Positions 18,595-28,826 of a stretch of DNA of 64,000 bases are shown here, in pieces. Both the position numbers and the translations under genes were made by a program. The DNA is from Prochlorococcus sp. MIT 1341. Lineage in GTDB: Bacteria; Cyanobacteriota; Cyanobacteriia; PCC-6307; Cyanobiaceae. Location of the stretch: the NCBI RefSeq assembly GCF_034092415.1, contig NZ_CP139304.1, positions 852,001-916,000 on the forward strand, given 5' to 3'. The notes under the pieces were generated by a model. That model searched no databases and was not told the origin of the DNA. It was given only the letters and a program-made list of their open reading frames with translations. The first letter of the stretch is position 1. Each line of letters opens with the position of its first letter.

Positions 18595-19416
18595 ATGAAA
18601 CGCAGTATTCGAGATGCTCTTGTTGGCTTCTCTTTAGTAGGAGCAATAGTTTCCTTCGCAGGTATCTATTCATGGATGAATTCAGTTAGACTGGGTTCGA
18701 AAGGCTGGCATGTAATTGCTAAGTTCCCAGACGCTAGTGGCCTCTCAGAACGTTCACCAGTAACTTATAGAGGGATAGTAATAGGAACTGTAAGTAAGAT
18801 TCGCGTCACAAATAAAACAGTCTTGGCAACTTTAGAGATAGACCATAGTGAGCTTCAGCTACCTTTACCAGTTTTCGCGACCGTCTCAAGAGGCTCATTA
18901 CTAGGTGGTGATTCACAAGTTTCATTAATAAGCAATGGAACCTTAAAGAGTCCACCTGCAGCAATGCCATTCTCAAGTGATTGCCAAAAAACTAAAATGC
19001 TTTGCAACGGCCAATATATCCCTGGAGAGCCAGCGTCGAGTCTTGCAACAGTCACAAAGTCATTAGAGAGAATTCTTAAAGACGCAGAGCAAAAAAAGGT
19101 TATTGAAGATGTTGATGAGTTAATTCAACGCCTAAAAGAAGAGCTTACAAGAGCTGTCCCGATAATAGAAAACTTAAGCAATGCCACTAATCACATAAAT
19201 AATGTTGTTTCATCACTGGACAATCCAAAAACAATTAGCGAATTACAAGCAACAGTAAGTAGTGCAAAATCTCTTACTGAAAAAATTGATTCCTTTGGCA
19301 GTGATCTAGAAACCTTAACTGGAGACCCACAATTTGTAGATTCAGTTAGAAAGGTAACGATTGGCTTAGGGGAATTCTTCAACGAGTTATATCCCTATGA
19401 AACAAGAACGAAATAA
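18595..19416 (+). CDS. MlaD family MCE-domain protein (TGD2-like)
   Basis: A 273-residue protein with an N-terminal membrane anchor (about residues 8-28) and an MCE domain. The domain contains FPDASGLSERSPVTYRGIVI and the VSRGSLLGGDSQVSL stretch. The C-terminal part is predicted helical. It is the substrate-binding partner of the upstream ATPase, located in the periplasm and facing lipid. It follows the ATPase by five bases. The 56-bp spacer to the convergent chlD gene is AT-rich and otherwise empty. Confidence 0.9.
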   Translation: MKRSIRDALVGFSLVGAIVSFAGIYSWMNSVRLGSKGWHVIAKFPDASGLSERSPVTYRGIVIGTVSKIRVTNKTVLATLEIDHSELQLPLPVFATVSRGSLLGGDSQVSLISNGTLKSPPAAMPFSSDCQKTKMLCNGQYIPGEPASSLATVTKSLERILKDAEQKKVIEDVDELIQRLKEELTRAVPIIENLSNATNHINNVVSSLDNPKTISELQATVSSAKSLTEKIDSFGSDLETLTGDPQFVDSVRKVTIGLGEFFNELYPYETRTK

Positions 19417-19472
19417 TAATTTAATCGATTAGTTTAAAATAAATTAAATCAATTTAAATCATAGTCTAAATA

Positions 19473-21644
19473 TTATTTAACCTCTCCAATCGCATCCATA
19501 GCAATTGCAGCTATTGCTTGATCACTAGCCTTGGGTAATTGAACATATTTCCCGCCTGCCGCCTCTGCGACATCTTTCCCCATGCCGCTTGCTATAAATT
19601 TTGGCTCAGTATCAATTACCAGAAGTTGTATACCAATACTACGATAGCGACTTGCAACATCTAAAACCTCCTGCTTGAGATCAACAGGCTCATCGCCTTC
19701 CATTTTCGGCTGTCCCAAAGAAGTTCCTAAAGGCACATTCCCTCTCCCATCTGTAATTGCAACCACAATTACTTGCGCGAGATCCCCTGTGGCCAATGCA
19801 TTAGCCCCCACCCTCGCTGCTTGTGTAAGCCCATGAGCAAGTGGGGAACCACCGCCACAAGGCATTACTTCTAGTCTTCTTTTCGCCGCTGTTATGGATC
19901 TAGTTGGAGGAAGTAACACCTCAGCCTGATCTCCCCTAAAAGGAATAAGAGCAACCTCATCTCGATTTTCATAAGCTTCAGTAAGCAAACGAATTACAGC
20001 TCCTTTCGCTCCTTGCATGCGGTTCAAGGCCATCGATCCACTTGCGTCGACCAGAAAAACGACCAGAGAACCAGCCTTCCTTTGGAGCAACTTGGAGCGT
20101 AGATCTCCTTCCTCAACAATTACTTTACGCTCAGGCTGCCTAGCACGACGAGCTTTCTGGTATGGCGCAGCTGCCCGCAAAGTTGCATCTACGGCTATAC
20201 GTTTAACAGGACCTCTAGGGATTATTGGCTTGACATAGCGACCCCTATTCTCACTAAGAACTGCTGAACGGCTACCGCTATTCCCACTTTTTGACTTTGC
20301 AGATGAAAACAACAACAAATCAGAATCAATCATCACTGCTTCGGGGTCCAACATGAACTCCTCTGGCACAGGTGGACTCTGATCTTGGGGTGACTCATCC
20401 TCTTCACTCTCATTATCTTCATCAGTCGGATCTTCCTCTTCTTGATCTGTTGGTGGAGGGGGTTGTTGTTGTTCCTCAGGAGGAGGAGGATCCATTTGAT
20501 CTTGCTCTGGAGGTAACTGCAATGCCCTCGGGGCAATTACCAGTCGAACAGCAACCTTTAGGTCTTCTGCATCAACCTCGTCCCTACCACTTAATGCAGC
20601 ATGAGCCTTCGCCACCCGAACTGCATACAACTCTGATCGATGGCCTTCAACCCCACCTCTCATAGCCTCATTCACCAAATATTCAATTTGAGAAGTAGCA
20701 ATTTGGACATCTGGCAACCATTGTCGAGCTATTAAAAGCTGTGTTGCCAATGCTTCTGTTTCTTCCGACCATTTCGCAGCAAAACTTTCACTGCACTGAC
20801 CATGAGCTAAAACAGCCTCGGTAATCTCAACTCGTTGTTCATTGGTGATGATTTGATCAGCCGACAGGGCAATCGCAAATCGATCAAGCAAATGATCCCT
20901 TACCGCTCCTTCTTCAGGGTTATAGGTTGCCATGAGGAGTGGCCTGCATGGGTGAGAAAGACTTAATCCCTCTCGCTCTACGCGATTTTCACCGGCCCCT
21001 ACAGCTGCGAGCATTAAATTCACAATCCCATCGTCCAACAAATTCAATTCATCGACATAGAGAACACCTCTATGCGCTTCTGCAAGCAAACCTGGCTGAA
21101 AGACAGGGGTTCCACTCGCTAGAGAAGCTGTTACGTCTACTGCACCTACCAGCCTGTCTTCAGTTACTCCAATGGGAACCTGAACAAAGGGCGCAGAAAC
21201 AACTTTTTTAGGTACATTTTCAATAAACTCTTCTTTTTCGTTTATTTCTCCAAACATCTCAACCAACCTCTTCTGGGTTACTTCATCCCATTCTTCAGGC
21301 ATATTTGGAGCAAGATTCATGCCCCAAGAACGCGTCTGGTTGTTCTCTTTAGAAATATCTCCTTGTAAACCCAGGTCAAGCACCTCAATAGGAGGTAGCA
21401 AAGCATGCAACCCCCTTGCTAAAACTGATTTCCCAGTCCCTCTACCCCCAGCAATGATGACTCCCCCCAAGCCAGGGTCTACAGCTGCGAGAAGCAAAGC
21501 AAGCTTCAAAGTGCCATGACCAGTGACCGCAGCAAGTGGAAATGATCGATGAGCTATTTCCTTCGCCAAATCTTCATTAGCTCGTGATGTATTAATAGTG
21601 GGAGCAGGTCCACTCGCAACCATGGGTATTAATCGTTCAATCAA
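19473..21644 (-). CDS. chlD: Magnesium chelatase subunit D
   Basis: Part of the ChlHID complex that inserts Mg into protoporphyrin IX, the first committed step of chlorophyll synthesis. The 723 residues comprise an AAA+-like domain (about 30-370) with [13 protein letters not shown], a proline- and acid-rich linker (about 395-450), and a von Willebrand A domain with the MIDAS motif [12 protein letters not shown] near residue 540. TTG at 21644 is favoured because AGGAGA lies just upstream; an internal ATG at 21623 would lose seven residues. The folK start is only 27 bp away on the other strand. Confidence 0.97.
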   Translation of the reverse strand: MIERLIPMVASGPAPTINTSRANEDLAKEIAHRSFPLAAVTGHGTLKLALLLAAVDPGLGGVIIAGGRGTGKSVLARGLHALLPPIEVLDLGLQGDISKENNQTRSWGMNLAPNMPEEWDEVTQKRLVEMFGEINEKEEFIENVPKKVVSAPFVQVPIGVTEDRLVGAVDVTASLASGTPVFQPGLLAEAHRGVLYVDELNLLDDGIVNLMLAAVGAGENRVEREGLSLSHPCRPLLMATYNPEEGAVRDHLLDRFAIALSADQIITNEQRVEITEAVLAHGQCSESFAAKWSEETEALATQLLIARQWLPDVQIATSQIEYLVNEAMRGGVEGHRSELYAVRVAKAHAALSGRDEVDAEDLKVAVRLVIAPRALQLPPEQDQMDPPPPEEQQQPPPPTDQEEEDPTDEDNESEEDESPQDQSPPVPEEFMLDPEAVMIDSDLLLFSSAKSKSGNSGSRSAVLSENRGRYVKPIIPRGPVKRIAVDATLRAAAPYQKARRARQPERKVIVEEGDLRSKLLQRKAGSLVVFLVDASGSMALNRMQGAKGAVIRLLTEAYENRDEVALIPFRGDQAEVLLPPTRSITAAKRRLEVMPCGGGSPLAHGLTQAARVGANALATGDLAQVIVVAITDGRGNVPLGTSLGQPKMEGDEPVDLKQEVLDVASRYRSIGIQLLVIDTEPKFIASGMGKDVAEAAGGKYVQLPKASDQAIAAIAMDAIGEVK

Positions 21645-21671
21645 TTATCTCCTACTCTCGCTGATCAAGGC

Positions 21672-22253
21672 ATGTCTTCACTAGATCCAGACCCTCCAAG
21701 AACTCTTGCTGTAGCACTGGGAGCAAACCTTCCAAGCAAAATAGGGCTCCCAAAACAAACATTAATAGCCGTAAGACCAAAGCTTGAAAAAACGATTAAA
21801 GAATGGTCCTTTGTAGAACTTCAGACAGTAAAAAATATTGAAGATACTAATGAGGGCATACGTTTTCGCTGGTCACCCTTATTTGAAACTGATCCAATTG
21901 GTGGGCCCAAGGAGCAGCCAAATTATGTAAATGCTGTAGTAGTTATTGATGGTCCAAAGTTGTGGGATCTAAAACCCAGCAAAAATTCAGCCCTTGCATT
22001 ACTAGATAGATTTCTAAACCTTGAACAAGAATTTGGGAGACAACGCCAAGATGCTGATATTAAATGGGGGCCACGAGCTCTAGATCTTGATTTATTGGCC
22101 TGGGGAGGGCTCCAAGTGAAAGCTGATGCTCTAACGCTGCCTCATCCAAGATTGCTTGAACGCAGTTTCGTTGTTGTCCCTTTAGCAGCCGCAATTACAG
22201 AAGGCACCCACCCCCCTCGCAGGCTGAATTCAGTTCCTGGCTGGAATGAGTAA
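21672..22253 (+). CDS. folK: 2-amino-4-hydroxy-6-hydroxymethyldihydropteridine pyrophosphokinase
   Basis: Transfers pyrophosphate to the pterin precursor in folate synthesis. A 193-residue HPPK-fold protein with LAVALGANLPS at the N-terminus, SPLFETDPIGGPKEQPNYVN in the middle and the signature RQRQDADIKWGPRALDLDLL. The C-terminal LTLPHPRLLERSFVVVPL is also typical. It is slightly longer than the E. coli enzyme because of an insert near residues 50-70. Confidence 0.94.
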   Translation: MSSLDPDPPRTLAVALGANLPSKIGLPKQTLIAVRPKLEKTIKEWSFVELQTVKNIEDTNEGIRFRWSPLFETDPIGGPKEQPNYVNAVVVIDGPKLWDLKPSKNSALALLDRFLNLEQEFGRQRQDADIKWGPRALDLDLLAWGGLQVKADALTLPHPRLLERSFVVVPLAAAITEGTHPPRRLNSVPGWNE

Positions 22254-22275
22254 AATTCTTCTAGAAAAGTTTTAC
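22250..22275. repeat. 26-bp imperfect inverted repeat at the folK stop
   Basis: The sequence from 22250 to 22275 folds into a stem of about 12 pairs with one mismatch and one wobble, beginning GTAAAA and ending TTTTAC. It starts at the folK stop codon, between folK and the Nudix gene. There is no following T-run on the plus strand, so it is a weak terminator candidate or a transcript-end stabiliser. Confidence 0.3.
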
Positions 22276-22319
22276 CAAAACACCCTTAAAAAGCTTCTTA
22301 CAGCACAAAGCAATCTCAA

Positions 22320-22880
22320 ATGAGCCGATTACCCCCCATAGAGCCCTCAAAACTTCTAAAAAAGATCTCTTTTTTGGATGCTCCAAAATTTCGTTTTGAA
22401 ATAAATCAATTTCAATTACCTATTGGGTTGAAAGGAGAATTTGGCCTAATCCGACACCCAGGGGCATCATTAGCTGTACCTATCACCTCTGATGGGGAAG
22501 TAATTATTCTTCGTCAATATCGATTTGCAGTTTCAAGACGCCTTCTCGAATTTCCTGCAGGAACGCTTGAACAAGGAGAGGCCCCCTTGACAACAATGAA
22601 ACGTGAATTAGCAGAGGAGTCTGGATATTCCTCTGCTAATTGGCTCTCAATTGGAGAAATGCTTCCCTGCCCGGGATATTCAGATGAAGTAATTCACCTT
22701 TTTCTTGCTCGTGATCTCGAAAAATTAAGTGAGCGTCCCAAAGGTGATGAAGACGAGGATCTTGAAGTTCTTAAAATGGCTCCACAAGATCTTGACTCAC
22801 TTATAAATAGTGGGAATGAAGCTCTTGATGGAAAAACCGTCACAGCATGGTTTAGAGCAAAAGAAATACTTCACTTGTAA
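22320..22880 (+). CDS. Nudix hydrolase, ADP-ribose pyrophosphatase type
   Basis: A 186-residue Nudix protein. The box GX5EX7REUXEEXGU is complete, with GTLEQGEAPLTTMKRELAEE followed by SGY (about residues 80-102). The arrangement of IILRQYRFAVSRRLLEFPAG before the box resembles ADP-ribose diphosphatases. Substrate preference within the family is not certain. It is followed by a 98-bp convergent spacer with nothing recognisable. Confidence 0.88.
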   Translation: MSRLPPIEPSKLLKKISFLDAPKFRFEINQFQLPIGLKGEFGLIRHPGASLAVPITSDGEVIILRQYRFAVSRRLLEFPAGTLEQGEAPLTTMKRELAEESGYSSANWLSIGEMLPCPGYSDEVIHLFLARDLEKLSERPKGDEDEDLEVLKMAPQDLDSLINSGNEALDGKTVTAWFRAKEILHL

Positions 22881-22978
22881 GTGATCAACTAGAAGTTAAT
22901 TTTCAGCAAAGTTAATAAAAGTATAGTTCTGAAGTTATCTCTCCCAAAGAGTTTTAACTGACAATCAGAAAGAACTAC

Positions 22979-24199
22979 TTACAATAAAGTTACACTATTT
23001 GAGAAGCCTCTAATTAGATTACCAAATTCAGAAATCACTTTATCCTGCTGATCAATCGGCAATTCAGGAAAGATTGGCAAGCTTAGCACTTGTGAGCACA
23101 ATCTCTCAGTAATTGGCAATGTCCCCGTGATATAGCTAAGGCTTCCATAAGCTGGCTGTAGGTGAATCGGAATTGGATAATAAATAATTGTATTAACACC
23201 TAAATTCTGAAGTTTCTGTTTAAATAAATCACGGAATCGTGATCTAGAAGAAAAATCTAAATCAATTTTATTTGAAGTCTCTACATCTAATTCCTTAATT
23301 GCGGAAGCATCTGAAGGCCCCTTAATTTGTACCACGAACTGATTCCAAGCATGGCGGCCATCTTGGGAATGAACCTCGCAAGGTAGAGAAACGTTCGGGA
23401 AGTTCTTTAATGATTCTCGATATCTACATGCAATCGCCTCACGTCTTCTAACCCAACTATCAAGCATTGGAAGTTTTATGTTCAGGACAGCCGCTTGAAG
23501 CGCGTCAAGCCGACTGTTGTAGCCCAACTCAGAATGAAAATAGCGTTTCGGCATCCCATGAACTGCCAACTGACGCATCCTTTGAGCCAATTGCGCATCT
23601 TTAGTAGTTGCAGCACCTGCATCTCCAGCAGCTCCTAAGTTTTTCGTCGGGAAAAAACTAAAACAACCAACATCTCCCCAACTACCTACAGGCTTATTTT
23701 TCCAAGCAGCACCAGCAGCCTGAGCACAATCCTCAACGACTTTTAGGTCATACTGATTTGCGAGTTTCATCAATCGCTCCATATTGACTGGGCGACCAAA
23801 CAAATGAACCGGCAAAATGGCAGCTGTAGCAGGGTTTATAACTTCCTCAATCTTGTCAATATCAATTAAATATGTTTCAGGGTCAACATCTACAAAAACA
23901 GGTTTTGCTCCGACATTACTAATTGCTTCAGCCGTAGCAAAAAAACTAAAAGAAGTTGTTATCACTTCATCACCTGTACCAATATTTAAAGCTCTTAAAG
24001 CTAAAACAAGTGCATCAGTTCCGCTGTTGCAGCCAACCGCAAAAGGCACACCAAGTGATGTCGCAAATAAATTTTCAAAGCTCTCAACTTCTGGTCCACC
24101 AATGTACTGACCACTTTGTAAAACCCGTAAAACTGCTGATTCCAATTCAGGCGCAAGATCAGCTAATTGCTTGGAGAGACTAAATGGAGGTACGTTCAT
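22979..24199 (-). CDS. DegT/DnrJ/EryC1 family sugar aminotransferase
   Basis: A PLP-dependent aminotransferase of 406 residues acting on nucleotide-linked keto-sugars. Visible are SGQYIGGPEVESFE, NSGTDALVLALRAL, VEDCAQAAGA and the PLP-lysine motif SFFPTKNLGAAGDAG. It ends with the YYPIPIHLQPAY stretch. Compared with the usual fold there are about 25 extra residues between VVQIKGP and RDLFKQKL. ATG 24199 is chosen over GTG 24208. The sugar made is unknown; WbpE-like amino-sugar synthesis for surface glycans is plausible. Confidence 0.88.
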   Translation of the reverse strand: MNVPPFSLSKQLADLAPELESAVLRVLQSGQYIGGPEVESFENLFATSLGVPFAVGCNSGTDALVLALRALNIGTGDEVITTSFSFFATAEAISNVGAKPVFVDVDPETYLIDIDKIEEVINPATAAILPVHLFGRPVNMERLMKLANQYDLKVVEDCAQAAGAAWKNKPVGSWGDVGCFSFFPTKNLGAAGDAGAATTKDAQLAQRMRQLAVHGMPKRYFHSELGYNSRLDALQAAVLNIKLPMLDSWVRRREAIACRYRESLKNFPNVSLPCEVHSQDGRHAWNQFVVQIKGPSDASAIKELDVETSNKIDLDFSSRSRFRDLFKQKLQNLGVNTIIYYPIPIHLQPAYGSLSYITGTLPITERLCSQVLSLPIFPELPIDQQDKVISEFGNLIRGFSNSVTLL

Positions 24200-24253
24200 A
24201 GGAAGCACCTTAAATGGTGCAGTGATTCCTTCAAATCCTTCAACAAAACCATT

Positions 24254-24874
24254 TCACGAAAACCAATTAGGTTCATTGCCTGCGTGCCACTTGATATTGC
24301 AACCAATAGAGGGCTTCTGGTCCTCAAAAACCTTTTCCCCATGGAGAACAGCTTCTAACGCATCTCTTAGGTCTTTTCCTGTCACTGGCTTACCATTATC
24401 TGGCCTACTCTCATCAAGTTGCCCTCTATATTCAAGAACATGCGGTCCATTAGTTAAAGGTTTGAAAAGAAAAAAGTCTGGAGTGCATGCTGCCTGTAAA
24501 CCCTTCACTAGAAGCTGCTCTTGATCAAATAAATAGGGAAACTTCCAACCATTCACCTCAGCTTGAATCGACAAATAATAGGGCCCATCTTGAGGGTGGG
24601 TGGAAATACTATTTGCCGACAAAGCAATAATCTCTACCTTACTTGCGTAATCCTGCTGGATAGCACTCACTTGAGCCTCAATATGCTTAACAAAAGGGCA
24701 ATGAGCACAAAGAACCATTAGGAGTAATGGTTTAGAGGTCAACTCAGAACTTTTAAGTTGCTGAAGACCTTTACTAAAAGGGTCTTTTTGTAAAAGGGGG
24801 TCCTTCACCAAAGGAAGGGCAAACTCTGGCAAAACAGAGCCTAAGGGAAGCATCTTTGAAGCAGTCAAAGACAT
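24254..24874 (-). CDS. Thioredoxin-fold peroxiredoxin-like protein (PRX-like1 type)
   Basis: A 206-residue protein with the thioredoxin-like motif CAHCPFVKHIEAQ (about residues 56-68), SANSISTHPQDGPYY, ACTPDFFLF, YRGQLDESRPDN and the C-terminal KPSIGCNIKWHAG. The combination identifies a widespread AhpC/TSA-related family, often annotated only as thioredoxin family protein. The conserved CxxC suggests a redox function; the partner is unknown. It is on the same strand as the aminotransferase and just upstream of it. Confidence 0.87.
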   Translation of the reverse strand: MSLTASKMLPLGSVLPEFALPLVKDPLLQKDPFSKGLQQLKSSELTSKPLLLMVLCAHCPFVKHIEAQVSAIQQDYASKVEIIALSANSISTHPQDGPYYLSIQAEVNGWKFPYLFDQEQLLVKGLQAACTPDFFLFKPLTNGPHVLEYRGQLDESRPDNGKPVTGKDLRDALEAVLHGEKVFEDQKPSIGCNIKWHAGNEPNWFS

Positions 24875-25151
24875 TTTTAGAATTGAGGCCTTATAGAGAT
24901 TCTATTTTGAAGGCTCAAAGCAAACTTGATTTCCCTACATTAAATTTCAATGGGTTCACCTCATCTATAAAAAAGCTAATCAGAACATGTTTTTATCCAA
25001 TCGGCTTTAGACAAAAGGCTGGAAATTTATTATGGTCTTTGATGATTAAAAAAAGGATTAACAAAGTTGTTCATGATTAACCACAACATGAAAGCTGAAA
25101 AGCAATCATTAATGAGAGAATCCTTTAAAACCTCACCTTTAAATTAAAAAG

Positions 25152-25934
25152 ATGCTTCTAGATTTAAGCGGGAAAAAGATTCTAGTCACTGGCATAGCCA
25201 ACAATCGATCCATCGCATGGGGCATTGCTCAGCAATTGCATGCAGCAGGGGCAGAGATTGGTGTCACTTATTTACCAGATGACAAAGGTCGGTTCGAATC
25301 AAAAGTACGTGAACTAACTAAACCCCTTGAGCCAAGTCTATTCCTGCCTTTAAATGTACAAGATGATTCTCAGACCAAAAATGTTTTCAATCAAATTTCC
25401 AATCAATGGGGGCAACTGGATGGATTAGTTCATTGTCTAGCTTTTGCAGGGAAAGAAGATCTCATTGGAGACTTCAGCGCAACAAGTCCCCAAGGCTTTT
25501 CCAGAGCACTTGAAATAAGCGCATACTCCCTTGCGCCCTTATGTAACTATGCAAAACCGCTCCTAAGCGAAGGGGCAGGGATCGTAACTTTGACTTACCT
25601 AGGCGCAGAAAGAGCTATCCCTAACTACAACGTAATGGGTGTTGCGAAAGCAGCCCTAGAAGCATCAGTGCGATATCTGTCAGCAGAACTTGGCCCAGAA
25701 AAACAAATTCGAGTTAATGCCATCAGCGCCGGTCCAATTAGAACTTTGGCCAGTTCAGCTATTGGTGGGATCCTAGATATGATCCACAACGTTGAAGAAA
25801 AAGCTCCTTTAAGAAGAACAGTTACGCAAACTGAAGTAGGAAATACGGCTGCATTCCTGCTTAGTGATCTTGCAAGCGGAATCTCAGGGCAAACTATTTA
25901 CGTAGATGCTGGTTACTGCATTAATGGGATGTGA
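25152..25934 (+). CDS. fabI: Enoyl-[acyl-carrier-protein] reductase (NADH)
   Basis: Catalyses the last reduction of each fatty-acid elongation round. A 260-residue short-chain dehydrogenase of the FabI type. It has [19 protein letters not shown] for NAD binding and [20 protein letters not shown] with the Tyr-(X6)-Lys catalytic pair. The 277-bp region before it (24875-25151) is AT-rich. It contains only a weak 74-codon frame, which I do not accept as a gene. Confidence 0.96.
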   Translation: MLLDLSGKKILVTGIANNRSIAWGIAQQLHAAGAEIGVTYLPDDKGRFESKVRELTKPLEPSLFLPLNVQDDSQTKNVFNQISNQWGQLDGLVHCLAFAGKEDLIGDFSATSPQGFSRALEISAYSLAPLCNYAKPLLSEGAGIVTLTYLGAERAIPNYNVMGVAKAALEASVRYLSAELGPEKQIRVNAISAGPIRTLASSAIGGILDMIHNVEEKAPLRRTVTQTEVGNTAAFLLSDLASGISGQTIYVDAGYCINGM

Positions 25935-25968
25935 GCTAAATAGTTGTGAATTTAACGAAATCCCTCCA

Positions 25969-26589
25969 ATGACAAACCACAGAAAAGGTGATGTACACCG
26001 TGTTACATCTGAAACCAACGTCAATGTTCAATTAAACCTTGATGGAGAAGGTAAATCCCAGATCTCCACTGGCATTGCCTTTCTCGATCACATGTTGCAT
26101 CAGTTATCAAGTCATGGCCTTTTCGATTTAATCGTTGAAGCAACTGGTGATACACATATTGATGACCATCACACTAATGAAGATGTTGGGATTGCCATAG
26201 GCCAGGCTCTATCCAAAGCTTTAGGAGACAGGCGGGGCATACAAAGATTTGGGCATTTCACAGCACCACTAGATGAAGCTCTAGTAATGGTTTCACTAGA
26301 TTGCTCTGGGAGGCCTCATCTAACCTATGAGCTTGATATTCCTTCTCAACGGATTGGAAGTTATGATACTGAATTAGTAAAAGAATTCTTTGTAGCACTA
26401 GCCAATAATAGTGGCCTAACCCTTCATATACGTCAGTTCTCTGGAGTGAATTCTCATCACATAGTTGAAGCATGCTTCAAAGCATTTGCTCGCTCACTTC
26501 GAATGGCAATAGAACTAGACCCTAGGAGGTTGGGAATTGTGCCAAGTAGCAAAGGAGTGCTAGAACAGGCCGGCCAAAAAAACAATTAG
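25969..26589 (+). CDS. hisB: Imidazoleglycerol-phosphate dehydratase
   Basis: Histidine biosynthesis, step six. A 206-residue enzyme with [31 protein letters not shown] and the second half motif [16 protein letters not shown]; the His-rich clusters bind manganese. The frame is open back into fabI, but homologues begin right before the [10 protein letters not shown] stretch, so ATG 25969 is chosen. Confidence 0.96.
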   Translation: MTNHRKGDVHRVTSETNVNVQLNLDGEGKSQISTGIAFLDHMLHQLSSHGLFDLIVEATGDTHIDDHHTNEDVGIAIGQALSKALGDRRGIQRFGHFTAPLDEALVMVSLDCSGRPHLTYELDIPSQRIGSYDTELVKEFFVALANNSGLTLHIRQFSGVNSHHIVEACFKAFARSLRMAIELDPRRLGIVPSSKGVLEQAGQKNN

Positions 26590-26609
26590 GCAAACCACCA
26601 GTCCAATTA

Positions 26610-28100
26610 ATGCAAACAAAATTAGAACATTCCCAACAGGACTCTTCAGAAAGTTTCGCTCGTGAAGACTGGGCAAGTGCTTATCAAAATGTTGAAAAAG
26701 AATTAACTGAAGAGATTCTCCAGGTCGAAGAAGGCTCTTTACCTGAAGAGCTTTGTGGAACTCTTTATCGAAATGGGCCTGGACAGATGGAACGTGGTGG
26801 GGAATGGATCCATCATCCATTTGATGGCGACGGAATGATCTCCTCCATAAATTTCAGGAATGGGGTTGCAACTCTTACAAATCGCTTTGTTAGAACTGAA
26901 GCTTGGGGAGAGGAAGTCTCAGCAGACAAATTTCTTTATCGAGGAGTCTTTGGGACCCAAAAACCAGGAGGTTTTTTTGCGAATGCTTTTGATCTCCGCC
27001 TCAAAAATATTGCAAATACAAATGTAATTCTGCTAGGAGATCAACTCCTAGCATTATGGGAAGCAGCTGGACCTTATGCTCTTGACCCTAAAACTCTAAA
27101 GACAAAAGGTTTATCTACTTTAGGTGGAGTTCTTAAAGAAAATGAAGCGTTTAGTGCACACCCAAAGATAGACCCAGGACACCATTATAATCAAAAACGA
27201 TTAGTAACCTTTGGCGTCAAAACTGGTCCCAAAAGCAAAATAAGGTTAATGGAATTTGCCAATGAAAGTGAGCAATCTTTCCACCTAATTGATGACCGAA
27301 TTGATAACTTTGATGGTTTTGCATTTCTACATGACTTTGCAATTACACCTAACTGGGCAATTTTCTTACAAAATTCAATTTCCATCAATCCAATTCCATT
27401 CCTCTTTGGGTTAAAAAGTGCTGCTCAATGCCTATCTTCGATACCGAATGGGCAAAGTAGATTTTTATTTATCCCAAGGGACTCTGGCTTATTTAAAGGC
27501 CAGACACCAAGAATTTTCAATGCTCCTTCTGGCTTTGTCTTTCATCATCTAAATGCATGGGAGGATGAAAGTAAAGTTGCAATTGAAAGCATCTATTATG
27601 ATGATTTTCCTTCTATTGGACCAGGAGAGGATTTCCGTGAAATCAATTTCGACCTATTACCTGAAGGGCGTTTAAAAAGATGCGAAGTTGATTTAGCAAG
27701 CGGCAGGATAAGGACAAGCCTACTAAGCAAGCAATGCTGTGAATTTGCCATGGTAAATCCTAACTTTTTAGGTAAAAAAGCTCGCTTCGCCTGGATGGCA
27801 ACATCTGAGTGTGAAGAGGGGAATGGCCCATTACAAAGTATCAAGAAATTAGATCTTATTGATGGCAGTTCTTCCAAATGGAGTGCGGCTCCCAGAGGAT
27901 TTGTAGGAGAACCAATAATGCTATCAAAAACAGATTCTAATAATGAAGATGAAGGCTGGATAATGGTAATGGTTTGGAATGGGGCAAGAAAGGCTACAGA
28001 CCTTGTTATACTTAAATCTATAAATCTAAATCTGCAAGCAATAATAAACCTGCCTTTAGCCATCCCTCACGGACTGCATGGATGTTGGGTAAATTCATGA
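26610..28100 (+). CDS. Carotenoid/apocarotenoid cleavage oxygenase (RPE65 family)
   Basis: A 496-residue non-heme iron dioxygenase of the carotenoid oxygenase family. The four iron-binding histidines are visible in AHPKID (near 183), FLHDFAIT (near 240), FHHLNAW (near 311) and PHGLHGCW (near 487), giving a seven-blade propeller enzyme. It begins 20 bp after hisB. The substrate (carotenoid, apocarotenal or possibly a lignostilbene-like compound) cannot be decided from sequence alone. Confidence 0.9.
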   Translation: MQTKLEHSQQDSSESFAREDWASAYQNVEKELTEEILQVEEGSLPEELCGTLYRNGPGQMERGGEWIHHPFDGDGMISSINFRNGVATLTNRFVRTEAWGEEVSADKFLYRGVFGTQKPGGFFANAFDLRLKNIANTNVILLGDQLLALWEAAGPYALDPKTLKTKGLSTLGGVLKENEAFSAHPKIDPGHHYNQKRLVTFGVKTGPKSKIRLMEFANESEQSFHLIDDRIDNFDGFAFLHDFAITPNWAIFLQNSISINPIPFLFGLKSAAQCLSSIPNGQSRFLFIPRDSGLFKGQTPRIFNAPSGFVFHHLNAWEDESKVAIESIYYDDFPSIGPGEDFREINFDLLPEGRLKRCEVDLASGRIRTSLLSKQCCEFAMVNPNFLGKKARFAWMATSECEEGNGPLQSIKKLDLIDGSSSKWSAAPRGFVGEPIMLSKTDSNNEDEGWIMVMVWNGARKATDLVILKSINLNLQAIINLPLAIPHGLHGCWVNS

Positions 28101-28226
28101 TTGCAGAGAATTTCGAAAAAGGTAAGCTAACTTGTTTCACAATAAATTGAGAGTCAGTTAAGAATCCACTTTGGGATTAGATCTTTTATTTCTATAATTC
28201 AAATCAACCTTTAAGAGGATAAATAG

Positions 28227-28826
28227 TCAATCAGACAATAGTTTTATGAGCATTGGTTTAAGAATTTTGAACGCCTTACCGCGATGCCCAAACTGTGCCT
28301 TCTGTTGCTTGGGCATTTCCGCAAATGTCAAACCTAATTCTTTTATCTCAAAAACAGGGTCATAACCAAAACCATTTTCACCTCTCGGGGCAAGTGCGAT
28401 GAGCCCTGAAGCAACACCTTCTACTTCTAACAAGACATCACCTTCTTCGGAAGCCAAACAAATTGCTGCGCTGAAAAACGCACTCCTATCACCTTTACCC
28501 CTTAATTCATTTAAAAGACGGCCAATCCTTTCAGAATCCGTGGTGCCGTAACGAGCCGAAAATACACCAGGTGCTCCATTTAAAGCCGTGACGGAAAGTC
28601 CCGAATCATCAGCAATTGCCCAGTGACCTGTTTCCTTAGCCACTGCGATTGCCTTAATCCTGGCATTTTCAGCAAAGGTCTTTCCAGATTCTTCAACCTC
28701 AAAGCCCTTTGGTTTTAAATGAAGACTTACAGGTAAGTCACTAAAAAGAGCTTGAAACTCGGAGATCTTGCCTTTGTTGCCCGAAGCTACAAAAAGCCTT
28801 CTAGAGGTTTGACCAATTTCCTTCAT
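28227..28826 (-). CDS. rdgB: dITP/XTP pyrophosphatase (Ham1 family)
   Basis: Removes non-canonical purine nucleotides from the pool. A 199-residue protein with LFVASGNKGKISEFQALF at the N-terminus, AIADDSGLSVTALNGAPGVF and GENGFGYDPVFEI. The C-terminal HRGKAFKIL is also diagnostic. The ATG overlaps the stop of the upstream phosphohexomutase (ATGA), so the two genes are co-transcribed. Confidence 0.95.
   Translation of the reverse strand: MKEIGQTSRRLFVASGNKGKISEFQALFSDLPVSLHLKPKGFEVEESGKTFAENARIKAIAVAKETGHWAIADDSGLSVTALNGAPGVFSARYGTTDSERIGRLLNELRGKGDRSAFFSAAICLASEEGDVLLEVEGVASGLIALAPRGENGFGYDPVFEIKELGLTFAEMPKQQKAQFGHRGKAFKILKPMLIKLLSD

Noticed and set aside
24856-25080. 74-codon plus-strand frame before fabI
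   Set aside because: It starts with TTG inside the start of the thioredoxin-fold gene, occupies that gene's promoter side, and shows no recognisable motif or ribosome binding site.
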